Origin: Pseudomonadota bacterium
Lineage (GTDB): Bacteria; Pseudomonadota; Alphaproteobacteria; Rhizobiales; Rhizobiaceae
DNA: 64,000 nucleotides
Assembly (NCBI GenBank): GCA_023404095.1
Contig: JAEYDD010000074.1
Span: 1-64,000, forward strand
Direction of reading: 5' to 3'
Numbering within the stretch: the first letter of the stretch is position 1; every line of letters begins with the position of its first letter. Below the pieces are notes generated by a model. That model was given only the letters and a program-made list of their open reading frames with translations, did no database searches and was not told the origin of the DNA. Both the position numbers and the translations under genes were made by a program. Of the stretch, positions 1-8,011 are shown piece after piece.

Positions 1-201
1 TGGTGAGGCGGTTTCTACGGCCCAACCCAAAACAAGTCAACAGCCCAAATGACAGTTTTTTGAAATTTTTCCCCGCACACAAACCAAAACCCCGGTTTTC
101 CAGCATTCCAAACCACAAAAATTCTCAGACAGGACCAAAACAGCCGGAAAAGGGGACGATGTTGTCCCAAGGCACGCCCGTCATCCCGCGTCAGAACGCG
201 A

Positions 202-233
202 AAAGGGCACCGCGGTCTCCCGCGGCGCCCTTT
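202..233 (-). terminator. Rho-independent terminator after the UPF0114 gene
   Basis: A GC-rich inverted repeat lies 31 bases past the stop codon of the UPF0114 gene. The arms AAAGGGC and GCCCTTT flank paired CCGCGG blocks with a TCTC loop and a single mismatch. On the minus strand the stem runs into a short T tract. The rest of bases 1-264 shows no convincing gene; the AT-richer first 160 bases look intergenic. Confidence 0.75.
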
Positions 234-264
234 CCAAGTCCTCTCCCATCCACCAGCGGACAGG

Positions 265-771
265 TCAGGCCTTGATCTTCAACTGGGCCATGATCCTCTC
301 AAGGTAGCCGAGCAGGACCGCCGAGACGACGAAGGCGAGATGCATGAAGGTCAGCCACATCAGCTGCATGTCGGTATATTGCTGGGCGTTCAGGAACACC
401 TGCAGAAGGTGGATCGACGAGATGGCGACGATCGACGAGGCCACCTTGATCTTCAGGCTGCCGGAATCGAGCTTGCCGAGGAAGGAAACGTCAGCTTCCG
501 CCTCGTCGAAGCGGCTGACGAAATTTTCGTAGCCGGAGATCATCACCATCAGGATGAGGCTTGCCACCAGCGCGGCGTCGATCAGCCCCAGCATGGCAAG
601 GATCATGTCCGCGTCGTCGAAGACGAAGGCATTCTTGGCGACCTTGATGAGCTTGTAGGCGAAGGACACGGCGTAGACCGCAAGCGCCGCCACAAGCCCC
701 AGATAGAACGCGACGAGAATCCATCGGCTGGAAAGGATGATCCGTTCGACCAGGATTTCGAGGGACTTCAT
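265..771 (-). CDS. UPF0114 family inner-membrane protein (YqhA-like)
   Basis: This 168-residue protein matches the UPF0114/YqhA family in length and layout. A first membrane segment is at about residues 15-38, a second at about 58-80, and two more at about 108-127 and 137-158. The conserved start MKSLEILVERIIL and the central stretch ISGYENFVSRFD are typical. No biochemical role is established for the family. It lies downstream of phnN on the same strand, 116 bases away, and ends at its own terminator, so it may be a separate unit. The ATG at 771 fits the usual family start. The family call is firm; the function is unknown. Confidence 0.85.
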   Translation of the reverse strand: MKSLEILVERIILSSRWILVAFYLGLVAALAVYAVSFAYKLIKVAKNAFVFDDADMILAMLGLIDAALVASLILMVMISGYENFVSRFDEAEADVSFLGKLDSGSLKIKVASSIVAISSIHLLQVFLNAQQYTDMQLMWLTFMHLAFVVSAVLLGYLERIMAQLKIKA

Positions 772-887
772 GGACGGCTCCGTCTGTGATTTTCGATTTG
801 ACGCCAGTGATTAGCCAATGGCTCGAAGACCGGCAAGTGGTGTTGGAGACCGTCTCCCGCAAGAGCGGACCACCGGTTTGCGACGCT

Positions 888-1496
888 TCAGCGGGCAACC
901 GCCCTGGCAAGCAGATCGACGAACGCAGTCCCGGCAACCTCAAGCGGGCCGCTGTTGTCAATGGTGACGCCGTCGACCGGCAGGTCCGGCATGCGCGGCT
1001 GGCGCTCGAGGCGTCCGGCGATGGCGTCACCGCTTTCCCGCCCGCGCCGCGCCAACCTTTCGGCGCGAACCTCCGCATGGGCGGTGATCGTTACCACCGT
1101 TAGCCGCGAAAACGCAGCGACGAAGGCCGGCAGCGCCTGACGGCTGCCATTCACCAGCACCACCCTCCCCCGTTCGACTTCGGCCTTCACCTCCATGGGG
1201 ACGCCGTAGCAAAGCCCGTGCGCCTCCCAGGCGACGCAAAAGGCCCCCTCGCCCTTCATCCGGGCGAAGGTCGCCTCGTCCACGCCGATATGAGCCTCGC
1301 CGCCGGCATCTGTCGGGCGGGTGATGACCCGCCTTGCAAAGACGAAACGATCATCCCCGGCGAGATGCCGTGCGGCATGGGCCATGACGCTATCCTTGCC
1401 CGCCCCGCTCGGCCCGACGACGACGATCGCCATGCCGCGTGCTGCATCCGTTGCCGGTGCCAAGGCACCCGCAACCTTTCCTGCCCCTGCGTTCAT
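888..1496 (-). CDS. phnN: Ribose 1,5-bisphosphate phosphokinase PhnN
   Basis: PhnN phosphorylates ribose 1,5-bisphosphate to PRPP, the last step that returns the ribose of the carbon-phosphorus lyase pathway to metabolism. The 202-residue protein has a P-loop GPSGAGKDS at residues 28-36, as in guanylate-kinase-like folds. The ATG at 1496 overlaps the phnM stop as ATGA, which suggests translational coupling. An alternative ATG at 1433 would give the more usual short N-terminus that begins just before the P-loop. It is the last gene of the DUF1045-phnM-phnN unit. The identification rests on the P-loop, the length and the position after phnM. Confidence 0.88.
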   Translation of the reverse strand: MNAGAGKVAGALAPATDAARGMAIVVVGPSGAGKDSVMAHAARHLAGDDRFVFARRVITRPTDAGGEAHIGVDEATFARMKGEGAFCVAWEAHGLCYGVPMEVKAEVERGRVVLVNGSRQALPAFVAAFSRLTVVTITAHAEVRAERLARRGRESGDAIAGRLERQPRMPDLPVDGVTIDNSGPLEVAGTAFVDLLARAVAR

Positions 1497-2632
1497 GCCA
1501 CCCGCCCGCCCTGGCGCCAGACGGCACGGACGACCGGAACGCCATCCGGACGGCGGACGCGGACGAGATCGGCGCGCAGGCCGGGGGCGATGCGCCCGCG
1601 GTCGTCAAGGCCGACGGTGCGAGCCGGAGTGGCCGACACCATCGCAATCGCCTTCGGCAGGCTGATCGCCGCGTTCTCGTCCGCGAGTATGAAAGGGGCT
1701 TGAATCAGGCTCAGCGGCACGTAGTCGGAGGAGAGCACGTCAAGCACACCCATGGTGGCGAGATCGCGGGCGGCGATATTGCCAGAATGTGACTTGCCGC
1801 GGACGATGTTCGGCGCGCCCATCAACACGCTCATGCCGGCGCCGTGCGAGGCCTTCGCCGCCTCGATGCTGGTCGGAAACTCGGCAAGGCGGATGCCGTA
1901 GCCAATCGCCTCTTCCACATGCTCGAGCGTGGCGTCGTCATGACTGGCCACCGCGATGCCGCGCGCGGCGCAGTGGGCGGCGATCGCATCGCGATGCGGC
2001 TTGGCGTAACGAGCGGACAGCTCCTGCTGGCGCCGGCAGAACTCGGCGAAGGCCTCGTCGGACAGGCCGCGCTTGGTCTTGTAGTAGAGCGTATACTGCT
2101 CCATCGTCTGGAACTGGCGCTGGCCGGGGGCGTGGTCCATCAGCGAGACGAGACGCACCTGCGGGTCGTTTTCGAATTCTGCGAAGTGATCGAGCACGTT
2201 GTCGGTGGAAACCTCGCAGCGCAGGTGGATCAGATGGTCGGCGCGCAACCGATCGTCTCGGCTGGCCTCGGCAAGCGCGTCGGCCATAGCGCGCATCTCG
2301 CCCTTCGCAAAACCGCCGTCCTCGTCCGAGCCCATGCGCAGGCAGTCGAAGACGGTGGTGATGCCGGAGGAGGCAACCTGGGCGTCATGGGCCTGGATCG
2401 CAGCGGTCGTGTTCCAGCGCACGCCCGGACGCGGCGAATAGTGCGCCTCGAGGTGATCGGTGTGCAATTCGACCAGACCGGGCAGCAGGTAGTCGCCCCC
2501 CATGTCCTCGCCGGCGACAGTCGGCGTGTCGGAAATCTCGGCGATCAAGCCGTCGCGGATCAGTACCGCGCCGTGGACGATCTGGTCCTCGAGTACGATC
2601 TTCGCATTGGTCAGGGTCAGTTCGGTCGACAT
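1493..2632 (-). CDS. phnM: Alpha-D-ribose 1-methylphosphonate 5-triphosphate diphosphatase PhnM
   Basis: PhnM is an amidohydrolase-superfamily enzyme that removes pyrophosphate from the triphosphate intermediate made by PhnGHI, giving the 5-phosphate substrate of PhnJ. The 379-residue protein carries the metal-binding HTDH motif at residues 57-60 after the strand DYLLPGLVEL. Further conserved stretches are VSLMDHAPGQRQF and, near the end, DYVPLSLIQAPF. Its start is one base past the stop of the upstream 2H-phosphoesterase-like gene and its stop overlaps phnN, so the three genes are almost certainly one transcript. All expected family features are present. Confidence 0.95.
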   Translation of the reverse strand: MSTELTLTNAKIVLEDQIVHGAVLIRDGLIAEISDTPTVAGEDMGGDYLLPGLVELHTDHLEAHYSPRPGVRWNTTAAIQAHDAQVASSGITTVFDCLRMGSDEDGGFAKGEMRAMADALAEASRDDRLRADHLIHLRCEVSTDNVLDHFAEFENDPQVRLVSLMDHAPGQRQFQTMEQYTLYYKTKRGLSDEAFAEFCRRQQELSARYAKPHRDAIAAHCAARGIAVASHDDATLEHVEEAIGYGIRLAEFPTSIEAAKASHGAGMSVLMGAPNIVRGKSHSGNIAARDLATMGVLDVLSSDYVPLSLIQAPFILADENAAISLPKAIAMVSATPARTVGLDDRGRIAPGLRADLVRVRRPDGVPVVRAVWRQGGRVA

Positions 2633-2633
2633 G

Positions 2634-3350
2634 TCAGGCGATCTTTCTGTTGGCGGCTCCGCCCGTCAGCGGAAACAGCGAATGCACGATGAAATCTGCG
2701 CCGCGGGAGGGTTCGCGGAAAAGGGCTATGCCTGAAATCGCAAGCGGGCGCGCATGGTACTCGGAGAAATGCCGCAACAGCGCCTCTTCCATTGCCGGCG
2801 CTTCGGCAGCGGCGACCCGGCCGGTCAGCGTCATGTGGAAACGGAACGCATCGAACACGTAAGGGTAGCCCCATTGCACCAGGTTCTGGCGCTCCTCGCT
2901 GGAAAGCTCGTCCGGCTTGCGCCGCGCAATGTCCGCCGACGACAGCGGTGCGCGAAAATCCTCGAATCGGCGCACCACTTCGCCGGCGAAGGCCTGCAGC
3001 GGTTCGCATTCTTCGGCGGGAACCAGGGCGAAGAAGGAACCCAGGCGGCCGACGACCACCTTAGGGATCTCGAAGCTCTCCACGGCAGCGGCGAAACGGG
3101 CGACTTCGGCGACGAGGTCGGCTTCCTCTCGGCCTTCGGCAAGCTCGAATGGCGCCTTCAGGGTCGCGTGGAACCCGTAGCGGCGCGGATCTGCCGTCAA
3201 GGACGCCAGCGCCGGCGGCTCGAACCCCGCAACGGACGGCTGAACCAGCGGAGCACCGTTAAACGCGTTGCGGCCGAGCCACCGCGCTGCGGCAAGCGTG
3301 AGGCCATCGCTGGCGGCCGGGGTGAAATAAAGGGCATATCGCACAATCAA
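2634..3350 (-). CDS. DUF1045 / 2H-phosphoesterase-like phosphonate metabolism protein
   Basis: The 238-residue protein belongs to the DUF1045 family seen in many phn operons (putative phosphonate metabolism protein). Two HxT motifs stand out, HAT at residues 61-63 and HMT at 172-174, each in a Phe-His-x-Thr-Leu context. This is the signature of 2H phosphoesterases such as LigT and CPDases. The reading frame opens with TTG at 3350 behind AGGAAG. A GTG two codons later would give the common start VRYALYF. It is immediately upstream of phnM, and no phnP is visible in the window. I infer a cyclic phosphodiesterase role; this is not shown by the sequence alone. Confidence 0.85.
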   Translation of the reverse strand: MIVRYALYFTPAASDGLTLAAARWLGRNAFNGAPLVQPSVAGFEPPALASLTADPRRYGFHATLKAPFELAEGREEADLVAEVARFAAAVESFEIPKVVVGRLGSFFALVPAEECEPLQAFAGEVVRRFEDFRAPLSSADIARRKPDELSSEERQNLVQWGYPYVFDAFRFHMTLTGRVAAAEAPAMEEALLRHFSEYHARPLAISGIALFREPSRGADFIVHSLFPLTGGAANRKIA

Positions 3351-3466
3351 ACTTCCTGTTCAGTTCCGAGGCGCCCGAAGGCGCGACCGCGACCGTAGAA
3401 GGGATTCGTGTGGCAGCATCATGCCATTGCCAGCTACGAATTCCATTACACCGTATGGTGGGCCAC

Positions 3467-4975
3467 TCAATGGTGGGTCCGTCCGATCAATCGCGACCGC
3501 AGGGCATTCGAGATGCCGTCGAAGACGAATACGACGATCAGGATCAGCACCACCATATAGGCAACGTTCTCCCAATCCGAATTGGTCCGCATCGCTTCCC
3601 ACAGTTTCAGGCCGATGCCGCCGGCGCCGACGGCACCGATGATCGTGGCAGAACGCGTATTGGATTCCCAGAAATACAGCGCCTGCGAAACGAAGACGGG
3701 CAGGACCTGCGGTATCACGCCGAAACGCTGGACGGCCACGGACGGTGCGCCGACGGATTTGATACCCTCGCGCTGCTTGTCGTCGATATTCTCCAGGGCC
3801 TCGGAATAGAGCTTTCCAAGCGTGCCGGTGTCGGTCAGGAAGATCGCCGACATGCCCGCAAGCGGCCCGGGCCCGAAGGCACGGGTGAAGAAAAGCGCCC
3901 AGATCAGCATGTCCACGGAGCGCAGGAAGTCGAAGAAGCGCTTCGTCAACTGGTTGGAAATCCAGCTGCGGGTGATGTTTCGTGCAGCGACGAAGGCCAG
4001 CGGGAAAGCAAGAAGCGTTGCCAGCACCGTTCCGACAAACGCCATCACGATCGTCTGCAGGAGCTTGGTCCAGACGTCGAGATGCTGCCATTCGGAATTG
4101 TAGAGAATGTTGTTCCAGGCCAGCCAAAGGTTGGAGCGGGCGGGATCGATGCGGTCGCCCCAGGCGATCAGGGAAAACACCTCGGACGCCGACTTGTCGA
4201 AGAAGGGCGAGCGCGTATCGAACACGAAGTTTGCCCAGCCAAGGAAGCGCTTGCGGATGCTCACCTCGTCCGGCTCGATCTCCGCCCACCCGGCGATGCC
4301 GAAGGAGAGAACGACCTTTTCGCCGGGCCGCTTCTGGGTCGCCCATTGCGGCAGGGGCTCGGTTTCGGGCGTCACGGTGCGGCCGTCGATGGCGACGCGG
4401 AGGCGTTCGCCGCCGTGCTGCACGGTCACCTCGCCAGGCAACACCTCTATCCGGGTGGAGCGGCCCATCAAGACCTCGGCACGGGTGACGACTTCCTCGG
4501 TGCGCGTCTCGGTCGCCGGCGGAGCCGCCGTGACCGCCTCGGCGGCAGCACTGCCGAGTGCTGCACCCGGTGCCATGAAGCTGGTCGTCGATTGGGGCGC
4601 TTTGGTGCGCGCTGCCGCCGGCACCTCGATGGTGCGGCTCACCGTCTGCCGCTCGGCAATCAGCCAGTCGGGCTTCGGATTGTCGCCCAGCGGCGAAAAC
4701 CTGGGATAGACGATCTTCATCGTACCGTGATCGTCCATACGGATCTCAGGGCGCACCTCATAGGAGACCCAGTCGGCCAGATAGGTGCCTGCCAGCGACC
4801 AGTTGGCATTTCCGAGCACTGCACCGATGGCAAAGAACCACCAGCAATAGACCCCGTAGAGGACTGCTCCGAGCACGATCAGCGGCATGCGGAACCGCGC
4901 CCAGAAGGAGGTCCGGAAGATCTCCGGATGCCGGGCCGCGATGTCTTCCATTTCCGACACGTGAAGCTTGCTCAT
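3467..4975 (-). CDS. phnE: Phosphonate/phosphate ABC transporter permease PhnE2 (long form, PhoT-like)
   Basis: This is the second membrane subunit of the PhnCDE importer, about 502 residues, roughly twice the usual PhnE length. One membrane segment near residues 33-55 is followed by a large, mostly periplasmic region with an Ala/Thr/Pro-rich stretch. The permease core starts near residue 300 and its EAA loop ends GAPSVAVQRFGVIPQ. The frame opens at a GTG (4990) overlapping the phnE1 stop, but GAGGA sits 8 bases before the ATG at 4975, which I prefer. It is paired with phnE1, as in the phoCDET phosphate/phosphonate system of Sinorhizobium. Whether phosphate or phosphonate is the main substrate cannot be read from sequence. 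Confidence 0.85.
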   Translation of the reverse strand: MSKLHVSEMEDIAARHPEIFRTSFWARFRMPLIVLGAVLYGVYCWWFFAIGAVLGNANWSLAGTYLADWVSYEVRPEIRMDDHGTMKIVYPRFSPLGDNPKPDWLIAERQTVSRTIEVPAAARTKAPQSTTSFMAPGAALGSAAAEAVTAAPPATETRTEEVVTRAEVLMGRSTRIEVLPGEVTVQHGGERLRVAIDGRTVTPETEPLPQWATQKRPGEKVVLSFGIAGWAEIEPDEVSIRKRFLGWANFVFDTRSPFFDKSASEVFSLIAWGDRIDPARSNLWLAWNNILYNSEWQHLDVWTKLLQTIVMAFVGTVLATLLAFPLAFVAARNITRSWISNQLTKRFFDFLRSVDMLIWALFFTRAFGPGPLAGMSAIFLTDTGTLGKLYSEALENIDDKQREGIKSVGAPSVAVQRFGVIPQVLPVFVSQALYFWESNTRSATIIGAVGAGGIGLKLWEAMRTNSDWENVAYMVVLILIVVFVFDGISNALRSRLIGRTHH

Positions 4976-4986
4976 CATCTCTTTCC

Positions 4987-5949
4987 TCACTGTGCGAGCT
5001 GGAAGGCCTGGTCACCGACGAGGCGCCGCCTTGCCCACGCGGATAGCTGGTCGACGGCAACGATGGTGCCGAACAGCAGGAGCACGATCGCCAAGGTCTT
5101 AGCCTGGTGGTTCTGTCCGATCGAAAGGCGCAGCAGTTCGCCAATGCCACCGCCGCCGACGGCGCCAATGATGGTGGAGGCGCGCACGTTGATCTCGAGT
5201 CGCAGCAGGAAATAGCTGGTGAAGTTCGGCATGACCTGCGGCACGATGGCGAACCAGACGCGCTCGATCCAATTGGCGCCGGCAGCCCGCAGGCCCTCCT
5301 CCGCCTTCATGTCGGCATTCTCGACCACCTCGAAGAAGAGCTTGCCCAGCGCGCCGATCGTATGGATCGAGACCGCGATTACTGCCGGCAACGGGCCGAG
5401 CGACAGAACGGCCAGGAAGAAGCCGGCAAGGACAACTTCCGGGAACGCGCGCAAGATCTCCATCGTGCGGCGAACGAAGCCGCGGACGAACCAGTTGGGC
5501 ATCAGATTGCGGGCGGCGAGGAAGCAGAAGGCGAAGCCGAAGACCGTACCGACGATGGTGGAGAAGATCGCGATGTTGAGCGTCTCCAGCATCTTGTAGA
5601 AGTATTCCGGCACATAGAAGCTGTCGGTTAAATAGTGCCGTCCTTCGGGGTAATTGTATTTGAAGCTGCCGTCATCATAGGGGGACGGCAGGTCGAACAG
5701 CGCCCGGAAGATCTCCAGGCCATCGCGCGGGATCATGTCACCGACGAAATCGAAAAGATGCGGCAGGCGGTCGAAGAACTTGCCGGCATTGGTCTCGTTG
5801 GCAAACCAGAGCGAGCCGCAAAAGGCGACCGCGAAGAGGCCGAGGCCTAACCAGGTATAGAGACGGCGCTTGGCGGCCAGTTCCTGCCAATGGCGCTCGA
5901 TCAGCGCACCGCTGTCGCTGAAGTCTTTCGGAAGCGTATTCACTGCCAT
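4987..5949 (-). CDS. phnE: Phosphonate/phosphate ABC transporter permease PhnE1
   Basis: A 320-residue inner-membrane permease of the phosphonate transporter family. One membrane segment lies near residues 34-52, then a periplasmic loop of about 70 residues that includes a Tyr-rich stretch. The conserved core has the EAA motif GANWIERVWFAIVPQ and the stretch RASTIIGAVGGGGIGELL typical of PhnE. It overlaps the start region of phnE2 and follows phnD by 85 bases. It would form a heterodimeric channel with PhnE2, energised by PhnC and fed by PhnD. Confidence 0.92.
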   Translation of the reverse strand: MAVNTLPKDFSDSGALIERHWQELAAKRRLYTWLGLGLFAVAFCGSLWFANETNAGKFFDRLPHLFDFVGDMIPRDGLEIFRALFDLPSPYDDGSFKYNYPEGRHYLTDSFYVPEYFYKMLETLNIAIFSTIVGTVFGFAFCFLAARNLMPNWFVRGFVRRTMEILRAFPEVVLAGFFLAVLSLGPLPAVIAVSIHTIGALGKLFFEVVENADMKAEEGLRAAGANWIERVWFAIVPQVMPNFTSYFLLRLEINVRASTIIGAVGGGGIGELLRLSIGQNHQAKTLAIVLLLFGTIVAVDQLSAWARRRLVGDQAFQLAQ

Positions 5950-6034
5950 GCCGCCGTCCCGCGCTCGCTTGTATCACTGGAAATGGAGACGCCGGCCAGG
6001 GGTCCGGCCGGCGTCCGGATGGGTCACGGTCGGA

Positions 6035-6940
6035 TCAGCCGCCGATCGTGGCCTTGCGGGCGTCGATGATCGGCTTGTAGAAGTCGACGTTGACTTCCGT
6101 GAACGCCGTGAAGTCGCCGCCCATGACGGCGGAGAAGCAGGCAGCGTCCTTCTTCGGCAGGTCGAGCATGAACTGCTTGAACTTTGCCTTCATGTCGTCT
6201 GCCATCGAGGTGCGCACGACGATCGGGCCGTTCGGGATCAGCGGCGACTTCCAGATCTCGACGACATCGTTCATGTCGAGGATGCCCTTCTCGACCATCT
6301 TGTGCAGGTTGCCGGAGGTGTACCCGTCCTTCCATTCGCCGACGCCCGAGCCGAAGGTCGTGCCGGCATCGAAGGTGCCCTTCATGACTTCGAGGACGAG
6401 GTTCTCATGGCCGCCGCCGAAGCCGGTCTCGCCGAAGTACTCCTTCACCGGGGCACCGATGGCATCCGGCAGGGTGACGAGCGGGACGAGATAGCCGGAG
6501 GTGGAGTCCGGATCGGCGAAGCCCAGCTTCTTGCCCTTCAGGTCTTCGAGCTTGGTAATGCCGCTGTCCTTGCGGGCAACCATGATCGAGTGGTAGCCGG
6601 TCGAGCCGTCGGTCTGGACGGTCGTCAGGATCGGCTCGACGGCATCGGCCTTGGCGAGGTAGATCTTGGCGAAGCCAGAGGCGCCGAGCTCGGCATAGTC
6701 CAGTGTACCGCCCAGAAGGCCCTGGATGACGCCGTCATAGTCGGCGGCCGGGAAGAAGGACACCTTCTCGAAGCCGAGTTCGGCCTTCAGGTGGTCGCCG
6801 AGGCACTGATAGTTGCGCAGGCGGTCGGCTTCGTTCTCGCCGCCGATGATGCCGACGCGGAATTCCTTCAGGTCTTCCGCCTGGGCGTGGCCGACCAGCG
6901 CCAAAAGGGCGACGGCGCCGAAAAGAGCTTTCTTCAGCAT
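6035..6940 (-). CDS. phnD: Phosphonate/phosphate ABC transporter substrate-binding protein PhnD
   Basis: This is the periplasmic binding protein of the importer. I place the start at the ATG at 6940, behind AGGAGAG, instead of the upstream ATG at 7021. It gives a clean signal peptide MLKKALFGAVALLALVGHAQA with cleavage before EDLKEF. The mature protein shows PhnD-family stretches: LGGTLDYAELGASGFAKIY, the SGYLVPL segment after DPDSTS, and TTFGSGVGEW. About 300 residues is the normal length. It sits between phnC and phnE1, in the order C-D-E-E. Confidence 0.93.
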   Translation of the reverse strand: MLKKALFGAVALLALVGHAQAEDLKEFRVGIIGGENEADRLRNYQCLGDHLKAELGFEKVSFFPAADYDGVIQGLLGGTLDYAELGASGFAKIYLAKADAVEPILTTVQTDGSTGYHSIMVARKDSGITKLEDLKGKKLGFADPDSTSGYLVPLVTLPDAIGAPVKEYFGETGFGGGHENLVLEVMKGTFDAGTTFGSGVGEWKDGYTSGNLHKMVEKGILDMNDVVEIWKSPLIPNGPIVVRTSMADDMKAKFKQFMLDLPKKDAACFSAVMGGDFTAFTEVNVDFYKPIIDARKATIGG

Positions 6941-7024
6941 GGACTTCTCTCCTGTTTGACCGGCCCCCGCCGGCTTTGAGAATGATGGCGGCCCTTGACG
7001 CGGGCCATTCGATCCCGGCAAGGC

Positions 7025-7879
7025 TCAAACGCCTGCCAGTGCCAGCGGGCTGACGCCGGCGGATTCCTTTGCGTTGTCCTGTACGAGCCCCCTGCTGCCC
7101 TTGATGCTCGTCGAGGTCACGGTCTCGTCGATCTCCGCGCCATCGGCGCCGGTGCCGTAGATCGCCCGCACCGCGGCCGCATCGAGATCGCGCGGGGCAC
7201 CATCGAAAACGATCCGGCCGGCCGACATCCCGATGATGCGTTCGCAATAGTTGCGGGCGGTGTCGAGCGTATGCAGGTTGGTCATCACGGTGATACCCTC
7301 GCGCTCGTTGATGTCGCGCAGCGCGTCCATCACCACCTTGGCGTTGAGCGGATCCAGCGAGGCGATCGGCTCGTCCGCCAGGATCATCTTCGGCTGCTGC
7401 ATCAGCGCACGCGCAATCGCCACGCGCTGCTGCTGGCCACCCGACAGCGTGCCCGCCTTTTGCAGCGCCGTCTGCTCGATGCCGAGGCGCCCCAGTGCCG
7501 CGATCGCCATGATGCGCTCCTCGCGGGTGAACATGTTGAGGATGCTGAGCGCGGTGGAGCGGTGGTTCAGGCGGCCGAGCAGAACGTTGGTCAGCACGTC
7601 AAGACGCGGCACCAGGTTGAACTGCTGGAAGATCATGGCGCAGTCACGCTGCCAATTCCGCAACGCCGCACCGCGGAGCGACGAGACCTCGACGTCGCCG
7701 AAATGGATCGAGCCTTCACTCGGATCGACGAGCCGGTTGATCATCCGCAGCATGGTCGACTTGCCAGCTCCCGAGCGACCGATGACGCCGACCATCTGGC
7801 CCTGGGGAATGTCGACGCTGACGCCGCTGACCGCGGCCTTGCCGCCGAACCGGCGCGTGACGTTCTTTAGGCGAAACAT
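7025..7879 (-). CDS. phnC: Phosphonate/phosphate ABC transporter ATP-binding protein PhnC
   Basis: The cytoplasmic ATPase of the PhnCDE importer, 284 residues. Walker A GRSGAGKST is at residues 34-42, the signature LSGGQQQ at 145-151 and Walker B MILADE at 165-170. The Q-loop context IFQQFNLV is typical of PhnC. A C-terminal tail of about 35 residues after the ABC fold is Ser/Thr-rich and probably variable. The ATG at 7879 has GAGGGGAAG upstream. It begins a transporter unit separated from the upstream phn operon by a strong hairpin, so it probably has its own promoter in 7880-7975. Confidence 0.94.
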   Translation of the reverse strand: MFRLKNVTRRFGGKAAVSGVSVDIPQGQMVGVIGRSGAGKSTMLRMINRLVDPSEGSIHFGDVEVSSLRGAALRNWQRDCAMIFQQFNLVPRLDVLTNVLLGRLNHRSTALSILNMFTREERIMAIAALGRLGIEQTALQKAGTLSGGQQQRVAIARALMQQPKMILADEPIASLDPLNAKVVMDALRDINEREGITVMTNLHTLDTARNYCERIIGMSAGRIVFDGAPRDLDAAAVRAIYGTGADGAEIDETVTSTSIKGSRGLVQDNAKESAGVSPLALAGV

Positions 7880-7975
7880 GGCTTCCCCTCTCGAGGCTTG
7901 TTCATTGACACTGCTGCGGCTTTAAAGGCGGTCCATGAATGCGGAATGTCAGTTTCATGTCCGTTTGGTAACAAT

Positions 7976-8006
7976 CCCCAAAGCCCTGATTGCCAGGGCT
8001 TTGGGG
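7976..8006 (-). terminator. Strong hairpin between the C-P lyase operon and phnC
   Basis: A perfect 13-bp stem (CCCCAAAGCCCTG paired with CAGGGCTTTGGGG) with a 5-base loop lies 5 bases beyond the stop codon of the hexapeptide transferase gene. Only a weak T run follows on the minus strand, so it may terminate partially or protect the 3' end of the upstream mRNA. Confidence 0.75.
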
Positions 8007-8011
8007 AAGGT

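Noticed and set aside
3..275. Open frame at the left edge
   Set aside because: Pro/Lys-rich translation with no similarity, running across the UPF0114 terminator; treated as intergenic.
3410..5215. A 601-codon plus-strand open frame opposite phnE1 and phnE2
   Set aside because: It is antisense to two clear permease genes, lacks any recognisable domain and is explained by GC-rich codon bias leaving the opposite strand open.
7946..7966. TGTCA-type direct repeat as a Pho box for phnC
   Set aside because: The units match poorly and point away from phnC; not strong enough to list as a site.
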